Shown here in pieces: positions 32,956 through 40,022 of a stretch of DNA of 40,022 nucleotides. The stretch is from assembly GCA_027366035.1 (NCBI GenBank), contig DAHXLK010000005.1, positions 1-40,022 on the forward strand, written 5' to 3'. The notes under the pieces are model-generated. The model searched no databases, was not told the origin of the DNA, and saw nothing but the letters and a program-made list of their open reading frames with translations. This stretch comes from Chlamydiota bacterium. Lineage in GTDB: Bacteria > Chlamydiota > Chlamydiia > Chlamydiales > SM23-39. Every line of letters begins with the position of its first letter. Positions within the stretch are counted from its first letter, which is position 1. A program made the translations under genes and the position numbers.

Positions 32956-34473
32956 ATGCAAGGATTGCCGATTGTCACAATAGAAGAGATGAAAAGGATT
33001 GAATCTCTTGCTATTGCGGATGGTTGTAGTGAGGAAGGATTTATGGATGAAGCCGGAGCTAAAATAGCCGCAATAGCTATGGATTTTATCCATAAATATA
33101 AACTTCCCGGAAAAGTAACCCTTCTGATTGGAAAAGGAAATAAAGGAGGAGATGCATTTCGAACGGGAATTTGTTTGCTAAAAAAAAATATCGCCGTTAC
33201 GGCTTTTCACTTTTTCAACTTTGATGCGTGCTCGCCTCTTTGCCGGATTCAAGGCCAAAGATTCCTTTCTATGAAAGGAGAGGTCATTTTTACAAAGTCG
33301 GTACACCCTCTCATTTTTGAGAGGAACAGCTTGTTAATTGATGGACTTTTAGGTACCGGATTTCAGGGCACACTGGAAGGGACCCTCTTACAAGTTGTGC
33401 AAAAAATGAATACGAGTCATCTTCCCATCTTAGCCATCGATATCCCTTCCGGACTTAATGGTTCAACTGGTGAAGTGATGACCTCTAGTGTCAAAGCGAC
33501 GCAGACAGTATATTTGGGCCTTCCTAAACTAGGATTTTTTATCCAGCAAGGATATTGTCATGTAGGAGAACTTATTTACGCAGATTTCGGTCTTCCACAA
33601 GCCTACCTAGGTCATGCAAAAGCTATGGGATATTTAGTCGATGAGACCAAAATGAGAGATTTGCTCCCTCCCGTCGTACGAAATCGTCATAAATATCAAG
33701 CTGGTTATGTAGTGGGAATTGCCGGTTCTAAAGGGATGAGTGGGGCTGCAAAATTGAGTTCTATGGCCTCCTTTCGTGCAGGTGCAGGGATAGTCCGCCT
33801 TTTTTATTCTGCAGATATGGCAGAAGAAATGGAAAACACCCCAATAGAGCTCCTTTCTCAACCATGGTTTTTGAAAGATATTTCTTTAGTGCTAGAGGCT
33901 ATGGCAAAAGCAAATGCTATTTTTATTGGACCCGGTATGGGACGGGATAAAGAAGCGGAAAAGTTTTTATTACAGCTATTACCTAAAATTAAAAAGCCAA
34001 TAGTTCTTGATGCAGATGCTTTATTTATTTTGGCACAGCAACAAGAGGTTGGTTTGCCGGAACAGTGTGTGGTTACTCCACATAGACAAGAAATGCTCCG
34101 GCTACTTGGAAAAAAGGACATTTCTAAACATGAATGGCAATTTTTGGAGCAATGCCAAGGTTATGTGGAAAAGAAAAACATCACCTTAGTTTTAAAAGGA
34201 GCTCCTACTTTTATTTTCCATCCACAGGAGCGCCCAATAGTTATCCCTAAAGGAGACCCCGGGATGGCTAAAGCCGGAGTCGGTGATGTGTTAACAGGGG
34301 TGATTGCTGCGCTTATGGCACAAGGGATGGTCCCATACCGAGCTGCAGTATTAGGTGTCTATTTACATGCACTTGCCGGGGAAATAGCAGTAAAGAAAAA
34401 AACATCTTACGGCATAATTGCCTCTGACTTAGTCGACTGTTTACCTAACGCCTTCAAACAAATTTTAAATTAA
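32956..34473 (+). CDS. nnrDE: Bifunctional NAD(P)HX epimerase / NAD(P)HX dehydratase
   Basis: Repairs hydrated NAD(P)H: the N-terminal YjeF domain epimerises, the C-terminal carbohydrate-kinase-like domain dehydrates using ADP or ATP. The 505 residues show the epimerase pieces KVTLLIGKGNKGGDAFRTG (about 53) and DIPSGLNGSTG (about 161), then the dehydratase pieces GSKGMSGAAKLSSMASFRAGA (positions about 256-276), FIGPGMGRDKEA (about 321), DADALF and KAGVGDVLTGVIAALMAQG (about 438). Both halves look complete. A 3-base gap separates it from gpsA. A long hairpin (34478-34564) follows between its stop and the convergent ispD stop. Confidence 0.94.
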   Translation: MQGLPIVTIEEMKRIESLAIADGCSEEGFMDEAGAKIAAIAMDFIHKYKLPGKVTLLIGKGNKGGDAFRTGICLLKKNIAVTAFHFFNFDACSPLCRIQGQRFLSMKGEVIFTKSVHPLIFERNSLLIDGLLGTGFQGTLEGTLLQVVQKMNTSHLPILAIDIPSGLNGSTGEVMTSSVKATQTVYLGLPKLGFFIQQGYCHVGELIYADFGLPQAYLGHAKAMGYLVDETKMRDLLPPVVRNRHKYQAGYVVGIAGSKGMSGAAKLSSMASFRAGAGIVRLFYSADMAEEMENTPIELLSQPWFLKDISLVLEAMAKANAIFIGPGMGRDKEAEKFLLQLLPKIKKPIVLDADALFILAQQQEVGLPEQCVVTPHRQEMLRLLGKKDISKHEWQFLEQCQGYVEKKNITLVLKGAPTFIFHPQERPIVIPKGDPGMAKAGVGDVLTGVIAALMAQGMVPYRAAVLGVYLHALAGEIAVKKKTSYGIIASDLVDCLPNAFKQILN

Positions 34474-34477
34474 AAAT

Positions 34478-34564
34478 TCACTTTTCGCAATCCATGGTCC
34501 AAGAGAGCTAGTTCCTGATCGAAGTGCAGCTAACTTTACATGAACCATGGATTGCGTAAGGTGA
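34478..34564. repeat. Long inverted repeat between nnrDE and ispD (probable bidirectional terminator or mobile palindrome)
   Basis: The arms 34478-34498 and 34544-34564 pair at 18 of 21 positions, including the 13-base block CGCAATCCATGGT, around a 45-base loop. It fills the 92-base gap between two convergent stops. T-runs are lacking, so it may act as a structural barrier or be a small palindromic repeat of its own. Confidence 0.6.
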
Positions 34565-34565
34565 G

Positions 34566-35276
34566 TTATCTAGGAGATAATCTCAAACTTGCAGTTTTTA
34601 TGGAAAAAAGCTGCTCAGCCAGCAGTAGATCAGTCTCTGTCGTAATCTTCATGTTAGTCTCATCCCCTTGCACAATATGGACAGGATAGCCGGCTTCGAT
34701 CATTAACATACAGTCGTCCGTTGCATTGGTTTGCTTAGTCGTATGGTGTGCCTTTAAAAGAAGGGGAAAAGAAAAACTTTGCGGAGTTTGCGCACGCAGG
34801 CATTCATGACGAGGAGGGATTTTTTCGATTGTTTCCCCATTACAAGAGAGGACGATCGTATCCGCTGAAGGGATGCAGGTGTCTACGGCAGGATGCCGGT
34901 AGGCTGTTTCAAGGTGAGCTGTGAGGATTTCAGAGGAAAGAAAGGGGCGAACCCCATCGTGGAGGAGGACAATATCGGTAGATGGATCACAAGCTTGCAA
35001 AGAGAGATAGCTCGACTCTTGTCGTACCTTTCCCCCTGCAATTACTCGGAACGGAAATTGATAAATAGCCACGTCTCTTTTGACTAAAGGCAAGGTATTT
35101 TCAGGACAGCAAAGGATAATCTCATCTAACGCAGGTTCGGCAAGCAAGACTTCAAGAGGATGGAGATACAATTTCTTGCCGGCAAGAAGGTGAAATTGTT
35201 TGGGAATCGGACTCCCAAAACGGAGACCAATTCCACCCAAAAGCAAAATAGCCGTTACTTTTTTTCCCTTGAACAT
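34566..35276 (-). CDS. ispD: 2-C-methyl-D-erythritol 4-phosphate cytidylyltransferase
   Basis: Third step of the MEP isoprenoid pathway, joining CTP and methylerythritol phosphate in the cytosol. The 236 residues have LLGGIGLRFGSPIPKQFHLL (about 12-31, nucleotide-binding loop), VLLHDGVRPF (about 102), AQTPQSFSFPLLLKAH (about 161) and TDDCMLMIEAGYPVHIVQGD (about 184), characteristic of IspD. The first motif has GG-I-G-L-RFG, with Gly-Ile where Ala-Gly is common. The gap to the divergent beta-barrel gene is only 29 bases and holds the palindrome CACTATAGTG (35289-35298). It ends 2 bases from the palindromic arms. Confidence 0.94.
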   Translation of the reverse strand: MFKGKKVTAILLLGGIGLRFGSPIPKQFHLLAGKKLYLHPLEVLLAEPALDEIILCCPENTLPLVKRDVAIYQFPFRVIAGGKVRQESSYLSLQACDPSTDIVLLHDGVRPFLSSEILTAHLETAYRHPAVDTCIPSADTIVLSCNGETIEKIPPRHECLRAQTPQSFSFPLLLKAHHTTKQTNATDDCMLMIEAGYPVHIVQGDETNMKITTETDLLLAEQLFSIKTASLRLSPR

Positions 35277-35305
35277 GGGAGCAGTTTACACTATAGTGAC
35301 TGACC

Positions 35306-36088
35306 ATGTATAGATTAATCCTTCCTTTCTTGGCCTTTAGCCTTGTCGCTGTAGCAAATGAGCATTATGTTTCTAAACTCTATATTGGACCCGCCGGCTG
35401 TAATTTAAGGATGGCAATTTGGGAAAATAAAAACCTAACCTTTCCTTATGCAGATAATAATGTCAAATATGATGGCCCGCTTTGGGGCGTCGTAGGTACT
35501 TATGAGTATAGAAAATTTCATAATCTTTATGCGGGAGTTTACGGATGTTATTTCCAGGGAACGGTGACTAAAGGGAGCTATCCCGATAGAAAATTTCAAG
35601 ACGGAGAAGGGGAGATCCGATTTGGGTATAATTATATGGCCCTACAAGGGGCTTCATTTGTAGCTACTCCCTACTTGGGCTTCGGATTTAACTATATTGC
35701 TCAAAAAAGAGAGATAGTTCCGGTTAACCATTTCAAATATTTTCTTTATTATATCCCTATAGGATTTTTGTTCGATTGGCATTGGAATAAGTGGTTCACG
35801 ATAGGCTTTTATTTTAAATGGATGCCGCAGGTCGATGCAACCTTACGGCTTACCGAGTACGCCGGTGCTAGATTTATCTTGATCAAAAAATTGGAGCAGT
35901 TTTTAGCAGAACTACCCCTTGTTTTTACTTTTGGATCTCATAGAAGATGGGATATTACCTTAACCCCCTTTTGGCTAAGGAAAAAAACGGGGGATACTAA
36001 AAATCAAGTAGGCTGTATCGATTTAGGTATCCCTAAAACCACTTATACTTATGCGGGCGCCGACTTGACGGTAGGTTATTCATTTTAG
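35306..36088 (+). CDS. Probable outer-membrane beta-barrel protein
   Basis: A 260-residue protein starting MYRLILPFLAFSLVAVANEH, a signal peptide with a likely cut after AVANEH or VANE. The mature part is rich in aromatic residues and alternating strands (FATPYLG-like stretches such as SFVATPYLGFGFNYIAQKRE), and ends ADLTVGYSF with a terminal Phe, the classic outer-membrane insertion signal. It has one Cys near the start and few elsewhere. Probably a small porin-like or OmpA-like barrel; no known family is recognised. The Shine-Dalgarno is weak (AGTGACTGACC before ATG). Only 29 bases separate it from divergent ispD. Confidence 0.7.
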   Translation: MYRLILPFLAFSLVAVANEHYVSKLYIGPAGCNLRMAIWENKNLTFPYADNNVKYDGPLWGVVGTYEYRKFHNLYAGVYGCYFQGTVTKGSYPDRKFQDGEGEIRFGYNYMALQGASFVATPYLGFGFNYIAQKREIVPVNHFKYFLYYIPIGFLFDWHWNKWFTIGFYFKWMPQVDATLRLTEYAGARFILIKKLEQFLAELPLVFTFGSHRRWDITLTPFWLRKKTGDTKNQVGCIDLGIPKTTYTYAGADLTVGYSF

Positions 36089-36120
36089 CTGACAAAAAAT
36101 TCCCCCTTTTATTAGGCTTA

Positions 36121-36139
36121 ACCTCATATCTTATGAGGT
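36121..36139 (+). promoter_or_regulatory. Hairpin sequestering the ribosome-binding site
   Basis: ACCTCATA (36121-36128) pairs perfectly with TATGAGGT (36132-36139) around a 3-base loop. The GAGGT in the right arm is the only good Shine-Dalgarno for the ATG at 36145, 5 bases downstream, so folding would hide it. This suggests translation control, for example by temperature or a binding factor (inference). Confidence 0.5.
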
Positions 36140-36144
36140 AATGT

Positions 36145-36513
36145 ATGAAAAAAATCTGTGGAATGTTGGTATTGTTAGGGTTTATTGGTGCTTTGTATGG
36201 AGAAAATGACGAGTCTTTTTGCGATATAGAGCCCATCATTTCGATGGCTAAAACGCAAAGTGACAATATGCTCCAAAATGATGATACGAATAGTGACGAA
36301 GATATTGAAGACGAGGATATGGATACATCTGAGCCTTCTACTCAGCAAAAGCAAGCTGCCAAAAAGCCAGGAACGAACTACAACAATACAAAAACAAAAA
36401 ATGACACTGAAAAATCGAAAAAAATGAAAGAGTCCAATTCTAGCAAAGCAAATGAAAATTCATCACAAGATGATGAAGATGATGATAGTGATGTGGAACT
36501 TGAGTTTCGGTGA
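36145..36513 (+). CDS. Exported acidic low-complexity protein
   Basis: A 122-residue protein with a signal peptide MKKICGMLVLLGFIGALYG (cut near residue 19) followed by about 100 residues dominated by Asp, Glu, Ser, Asn and Lys (DDTNSDEDIEDEDMD, SSQDDEDDDSDVELEF). It is predicted to be disordered, with one Cys after cleavage, and resembles no domain I know. Such acidic secreted tails can bind cations or partner proteins in the periplasm or outside; that is speculation. GAGGT at 36135-36139 is its RBS, inside a hairpin. The barrel protein gene precedes it by 56 bases on the same strand. Confidence 0.7.
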   Translation: MKKICGMLVLLGFIGALYGENDESFCDIEPIISMAKTQSDNMLQNDDTNSDEDIEDEDMDTSEPSTQQKQAAKKPGTNYNNTKTKNDTEKSKKMKESNSSKANENSSQDDEDDDSDVELEFR

Positions 36514-36567
36514 GCCTTTTGTAGATATAGTTGATTGTATAAATTATCCTTTCGTATCGTAACTCCA

Positions 36568-37320
36568 ATGGAATTTGACAAAGATAAACTTCAGTGGCTC
36601 GAATTTGACCTTTTAAAAGAATACCCTTGGATATCTCATGGTGTCTTTTTAAGGCACGGAGGATTGAGTAGGGCCCCTTTTCATTCATTGAACTTAAGCG
36701 ATGCTGTCGGGGACCATCCGGATAATGTGAAGGCCAATAGAGAGTTAGTTCGCCAAGTGATCAAAGTGCCTCAGATCGTCTACGCCAAACAAGAGCATAA
36801 GGCATACGTTTTAGAAATTACCTCTGCAAATATTAGCAAAATACCTGCAGCGGATGCTTTATTTACTAGGCTGAAAGATGTAGGGCTAGCTATTACCCAT
36901 GCCGATTGTCAGGCAGCGATCATTTACGATCCCGCCAATGAAGTAATAGCTGCTGTCCATGCGGGGTATAAAGGGTTAGGGCTAAATATCTATAAAGAGG
37001 TAATACAATCCCTTAAGCAAAAGGTAAACAGTAAGCCTAAAGACCTTATTGTTTGTATTTCCCCATCACTTGGCCCTGATCATGCAGAATTTATTAACTA
37101 CAAAACGGAACTTCCCGAATATTTTTGGGAGTATCAGAAAAAACCTCAATATTTTGACCTTTGGATGATTGGGGTAAATCAGCTCTTAGATATTGGGATA
37201 CAAAAAAAGAATATCGAAATCTCTGAGATTTGCACCTACTGTACTTCACCGGACTATTATTCCCATAGAAAAGATAAAAAGACGGGAAGAAATGCTACTA
37301 TCGTTGCTATGCAGTCATGA
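36568..37320 (+). CDS. YfiH/LACC1-type purine nucleoside phosphorylase (formerly 'polyphenol oxidase')
   Basis: Family members phosphorylise adenosine or inosine and show copper- or zinc-dependent activity; the in vivo role is unsettled. The 250 residues include ITHADCQAAIIYDP (about 110, DC of the metal site), AAVHAGYKGLGL (about 131, HAG), ISPSLGPDHAEF (about 160) and the ending CTYCTSPDYYSHRKDKKTGR (about 222-241). The residues H, C, H expected for the metal are visible. ATG 36568 is preferred over the TTG at 36535, which would add 11 residues, because the protein then has the usual length; neither has a clear Shine-Dalgarno. It overlaps rfbC by 4 bases (ATGA), so the two are translationally coupled. 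Confidence 0.9.
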   Translation: MEFDKDKLQWLEFDLLKEYPWISHGVFLRHGGLSRAPFHSLNLSDAVGDHPDNVKANRELVRQVIKVPQIVYAKQEHKAYVLEITSANISKIPAADALFTRLKDVGLAITHADCQAAIIYDPANEVIAAVHAGYKGLGLNIYKEVIQSLKQKVNSKPKDLIVCISPSLGPDHAEFINYKTELPEYFWEYQKKPQYFDLWMIGVNQLLDIGIQKKNIEISEICTYCTSPDYYSHRKDKKTGRNATIVAMQS

Positions 37321-37841
37321 TAGAGGGGTTAAGGCTGATTAAACCTAAGGTGCATAAAGACTTAAGAGGTTTTTTCTTTGAAAGCTACAACCTTCCCCAT
37401 TATGCATGGGAGGGAATTGATTGCCAATTTGTCCAGGACAATGTCTCCTTTTCTTGGAAGCATGTTCTACGAGGTATGCATTTTCAAACTACTCCGGGGC
37501 AAGATAAGCTGGTCCAAGTATTGCGGGGGACTATCTTCGATGTGGTAGTTGATATGAGAAAAGACTCTGCCAATTTCGGTAAATGGGAAGGGGTTATACT
37601 CGATGCGAAAGATCCGTCGGCATTTTTTATTCCTAAAGGGTTTGCTCATGGCTTTTGTGTTTTGAGTAAACAGGCGCTAGTCCATTACAAAGTAAGCGCC
37701 GTATACAACCCTCAGACTGAAGGCGTTTTTCGATGGAACGATCCCGAGATAGGGATAAAGTGGCCAATACAAACCCCGCTCCTTTCGGAAAAGGATGCAA
37801 ATAGTCCGAGTTTTGATAGATGTCTTGTATGCGTGAAGTGA
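37317..37841 (+). CDS. rfbC: dTDP-4-dehydrorhamnose 3,5-epimerase
   Basis: Epimerises dTDP-4-keto-6-deoxyglucose, the third step of dTDP-L-rhamnose synthesis, in the cytosol. The 174-residue cupin shows DLRGFFFESYN (about 14), QDNVSFSWKHVLRGMHFQ (about 41-58) with the active-site His, then GTIFDVVVDMR (about 71), FIPKGFAHGFCVLS (about 102-115) and KVSAVYNPQTEGVFRWNDP (about 121-139). Complete. It starts within the stop of the YfiH gene (ATGA) and overlaps rfbB. Only the B and C steps are here; rfbA and rfbD are not in the window. Confidence 0.95.
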   Translation: MIEGLRLIKPKVHKDLRGFFFESYNLPHYAWEGIDCQFVQDNVSFSWKHVLRGMHFQTTPGQDKLVQVLRGTIFDVVVDMRKDSANFGKWEGVILDAKDPSAFFIPKGFAHGFCVLSKQALVHYKVSAVYNPQTEGVFRWNDPEIGIKWPIQTPLLSEKDANSPSFDRCLVCVK

Positions 37842-38833
37842 AAAATATTTTAGTAACCGGGGGAGCTGGGTTTATCGGATCTAGCTTTATCCGCTACCTT
37901 CTTACTTTGCCGGAGTTTGAAGGAAATATTGTAAACTATGACCTCCTCACCTATGCCGCAAATACAGATAATATCAAATCTGTCTCCTCTTGTAAGCGCT
38001 ATTTCTTTATACAAGGAGATATCTGCAGTCAAAACTTGGTAGAAGATCTCCTCTTAGATTATAAGATCGATAGTATTGTCCACTTCGCTGCCGAAACACA
38101 TGTCGATAGAAGCATTGCTAACCCCTCTTCTTTTTTTGATGCAAATATTCGGGGGACTTATTCGTTACTTGAAGCTTTGCGAAAGATGCCCCACATCCAT
38201 TTCCACCATATCTCTACCGATGAGGTCTACGGTTCTTTAGGAGAAAAAGGGTTTTTTTACGAAAACTCTCCTTATCGGCCAAGCTCTCCTTATGCTGCTT
38301 CCAAAGCTGCATCGGATCACCTGGTTAAAGCTTACGGGCATACCTATGGTCTTCGAACTACTCTTTCCCACTCTTGCAATAATTACGGCCCTTATCAGTA
38401 CCCAGAAAAATTTATCCCTTTACTCATTTTAAATGCTTTACAGCGAAAAACCCTCCCTATCTACGGCATGGGGAGAAACGTTCGTCAATGGATTTTTGTA
38501 GAAGACCATTCCAAAGCTGTATGGACTATCTTGAAGAGAGGGAGGCTAGGAGAGACTTACGATATTGGAGGGGGCGAAGAGAAGAGCAATATAGAACTGC
38601 TGCAGCTGCTTTTAAAAATCATTTCCGAAGAAGCTTCTATAGAACATTCTTTGCTATTTTCGCTGATTAAATATGTAAAAGATCGTCCCGGTCATGATTT
38701 TCGCTATGCGATCGATGGAGATAAACTACAAAAAGAATTGGGATGGCGCTCTGAAGTTGTTTTAGAAGAGGGTTTAAGAAAAACAGTGAGATGGTATCTA
38801 AAACATGCTAATAAATTGTTTGCCTATCGATAA
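37829..38833 (+). CDS. rfbB: dTDP-glucose 4,6-dehydratase
   Basis: Converts dTDP-glucose to dTDP-4-keto-6-deoxyglucose. The 334 residues show the Rossmann motif GGAGFIGSSFIRYLL (about 11), HFAAETHVDRS (about 81), STDEVYG (about 131) with catalytic Asp-Glu, YAASKAASDHLVKAYG (about 158, Tyr-X3-Lys) and NYGPYQYPEKFIPLLI (about 188), all typical of RmlB. ATG 37829 (MREVKNILVTGG) is preferred since it matches family length; ATG 37820 adds three residues. It overlaps rfbC by 13 bases. The 3' end overlaps the convergent 108-residue gene by 26 bases. Probably serves a rhamnose or 6-deoxysugar envelope polymer. Confidence 0.95.
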   Translation: MREVKNILVTGGAGFIGSSFIRYLLTLPEFEGNIVNYDLLTYAANTDNIKSVSSCKRYFFIQGDICSQNLVEDLLLDYKIDSIVHFAAETHVDRSIANPSSFFDANIRGTYSLLEALRKMPHIHFHHISTDEVYGSLGEKGFFYENSPYRPSSPYAASKAASDHLVKAYGHTYGLRTTLSHSCNNYGPYQYPEKFIPLLILNALQRKTLPIYGMGRNVRQWIFVEDHSKAVWTILKRGRLGETYDIGGGEEKSNIELLQLLLKIISEEASIEHSLLFSLIKYVKDRPGHDFRYAIDGDKLQKELGWRSEVVLEEGLRKTVRWYLKHANKLFAYR

Positions 38834-39134
38834 AGGCAAATATGCGTCCTACCTTTTCTAACGTATCCCATGGAGTTTTCTCATCTAACGGCCAGTAGGT
38901 ATGTATCGTGGCGATAAGGTCATCAAAAGCCTTCGCCAGCTCTTTATCTTGTAGCTTATCTATCTCTCTCTTGGTTTCTATAAGGAGAAAATGCATCTGA
39001 GATATAGCAATTCCTTGTTGAATTCCAAGGGTAATCCTTTGAAGATCTAGGCGGATAATTTCTTTGGTAAGCTTATGATTTTCTGTGGGGATAATCTTTG
39101 GTGTTTTACGGTGTCTTCTTTGTGGAGTCGTCAT
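38808..39134 (-). CDS. Small helical protein of unknown function
   Basis: A 108-residue protein, basic at the N-terminus (MTTPQRRHRKTPKI) and mostly helical after about residue 20 (TKEIIRLDLQRITLGIQQG, then FDDLIATIHTYWPLDEKTPW). No signal peptide or known motif. It overlaps the convergent rfbB end by 26 bases, and no clear Shine-Dalgarno precedes its ATG. The size, codon use and composition look like a real gene, but I cannot name a family. Confidence 0.55.
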   Translation of the reverse strand: MTTPQRRHRKTPKIIPTENHKLTKEIIRLDLQRITLGIQQGIAISQMHFLLIETKREIDKLQDKELAKAFDDLIATIHTYWPLDEKTPWDTLEKVGRIFAFIDRQTIY

Positions 39135-39173
39135 AATTTTTTATTATCATAATTTTAGGTTTATTAGAAACAT

Positions 39174-39337
39174 GGGACTGTTTCGATCTTCGCTTTGCCA
39201 TTAAAATTTGAGCCTTGCAAAGCCGGTTTGATTTTTTTGAAAGTGACTTATCCTTCTAAGTTATAGGTGCTTTTAAAAATATCAAATCCGGGGAAGCAAG
39301 GGTAAAATTGTAACCAAATGGAGATCGAAACAGCCCC
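39174..39337 (-). repeat. MITE-like palindromic element, copy 3
   Basis: About 164 bases, inverted relative to copies 1 and 2 (its reverse complement aligns with them throughout). Ends are GGGACTGTTTCGATCT and AGATCGAAACAGCCCC. Its internal halves also pair. The right end directly abuts the broken toxin-like fragment, so it probably inserted into, or recombined with, that gene. No clear target duplication. Confidence 0.85.
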
Positions 39338-39616
39338 TTTAAGGAAGCTTTAAAGACTATTGAACAAGCCAAAAATAAACTCCTTAAAAAATTGGGAACA
39401 AAAAGCTCTTTCTTTTCTAAGGGACCGATAGATCCTAAAAAAGTCAACGAACAAGCACAGGAAATTTTAGAGAAAATTCTAAATCATCCTGAGAAAACGG
39501 TCATTTATGGAGAATTAAGTAGATTTGGCAAAGTTATGGATATTTATGCACCGAGCCTTGGGGGGGGGGCACGTTATACTGTTGATGAAGAATTTATTGG
39601 ATTTCTAGAACCATAG
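39338..39616 (+). pseudogene. Truncated polymorphic-toxin C-terminal domain
   Basis: An open frame from the MITE-like end with no ATG; TTG 39392 is a weak candidate start only. The readable residues are KEALKTIEQAKNKLL then KKLGTKSSFFSKGP, then VNEQAQEILEKILNHPEKT, YGELSRFGKVMDIYAPSLGG and a terminal FIGFLEP. The ILNHP...RFG.V.DIYAP...GFLEP pattern is one I associate with nuclease-like or other C-terminal toxin domains of secreted polymorphic toxins. The first 14 residues resemble the C-terminus of the downstream gene (11 of 14 identical), suggesting a fused remnant of a duplicated immunity gene. The N-terminal delivery part is absent, so it is probably not functional as a secreted toxin. Confidence 0.6.
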
Positions 39617-39627
39617 GGGAATAATAG

Positions 39628-39849
39628 ATGGAAAAGTTCCGTGTAACCGTAGCGAGTCTTTCCGATAGAGAGAGCCTTGTAGCTGAAATTTTGTATGAAG
39701 GGGTTCAGTGGGCAGAAATTTCTCAAGAAAAAGGCGATGAATTAATCATCCAAATTTATCCTCATCCAAGGCAAAAACATTGGGAATTCCTATACGATGA
39801 AGCCCTACAAATTTTGGAGCAAGCGAAAAATAAGCTATTAGAATCATGA
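39628..39849 (+). CDS. Probable immunity protein of a toxin-immunity pair
   Basis: A 73-residue acidic protein: MEKFRVTVASLSDRESLVAEI, then GVQWAEISQEKGDELIIQIYP and WEFLYDEALQILEQAKNKLL. This small family (DRE..VAEI...WAEISQE...IQ.YP...WEF...EAL..LE.AK) commonly follows genes ending in the toxin-like domain seen just upstream, so I infer an immunity role. AGGGGA lies 8 bases upstream, and it starts 11 bases after the fragment's stop, giving an operon-like pair. It looks intact although its partner is broken, as expected for retained or orphan immunity genes. From 39850 to the window end I see no further gene. Confidence 0.65.
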   Translation: MEKFRVTVASLSDRESLVAEILYEGVQWAEISQEKGDELIIQIYPHPRQKHWEFLYDEALQILEQAKNKLLES

Positions 39850-40022
39850 AACCTGAGTCGGAAAGGTAAGGAAGCCTTTATGGGACATACTGTAATCGCG
39901 CTTTTGTCTTAGCGTGATACAAATTGCTAGCAAAAGAGGGTTGCTCCTTTAAAACGTGGTAGTATTATTCTCCACAAAGTTGAGAATTTAACATTCTCAT
40001 AATAACCGAGGATAAAACCTCA

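Noticed and set aside
39887-40022. Small peptide frame and hairpin at the right edge
   Set aside because: A ten-codon frame and a 5-bp stem only; too little to support a feature.

Overview
The window is a stretch of chromosome from a member of the phylum Chlamydiae, most likely an environmental lineage infecting amoebae or arthropods rather than Chlamydia proper. The evidence is gene content and order. secA, psd and nth lie next to mnmE, as in Chlamydia except that metNI now sits between nth and mnmE. ruvC-ruvA, lpdA-lipA, a metallophosphoesterase beside glgC, and a UDP-sugar pyrophosphorylase beside gpsA are also pairs I recall from Chlamydia trachomatis. The Tsp protease at the left edge resembles the chlamydial enzyme. 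Features absent from Chlamydia proper point outward: dTDP-sugar genes, an ankyrin-repeat protein, metNIQ, an SPW/VKOR membrane protein and an integrated element. Species cannot be fixed from the sequence alone.

Layout. 2-2047 is a partial tail-specific protease, followed by tRNA-Phe (2126-2198). An 8.5-kb integrated element occupies about 2155-10795 and is bounded by a perfect 55-bp direct repeat whose left copy is the 3' half of tRNA-Phe. It carries a tyrosine recombinase, an overlapping recombinase-like protein that has lost catalytic residues, a small winged-helix protein, a TOPRIM/DUF3987 primase-helicase, an overlapping pair of small genes (the second an HGG-motif protein), an ankyrin-repeat protein on the opposite strand and a small secreted protein. 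No capsid or conjugation genes are visible, so it looks like a satellite-type or plasmid-like integrative element with host-interaction cargo. Two hairpins of 9-bp iterons lie inside the primase gene and are candidate replication sites.

From 11075 to the end the genes are mostly core metabolism. 11.1-16.9 kb holds an unknown gene, a phosphoesterase, glgC, lipA and lpdA. 16.9-19.7 kb holds a zinc-ribbon membrane protein and an epimerase/VKOR pair. 19.7-29.1 kb holds secA, psd, nth, metNI and a minus-strand run metQ-ruvC-ruvA-mnmE. 29.2-34.5 kb is a plus-strand run of a heptosyltransferase, a GT9-like/UDP-sugar pyrophosphorylase fusion, gpsA and nnrDE. 34.6-38.8 kb holds ispD, two exported proteins, a YfiH-like protein and rfbC-rfbB.

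A family of about 164-bp terminal-inverted-repeat elements without coding capacity (MITE-like) is present in three good copies (10795, 13006, 39174) and one decayed copy (about 12838). The copy at 39174 ends at the broken 5' side of what looks like a polymorphic-toxin C-terminal fragment, followed by an intact probable immunity gene.
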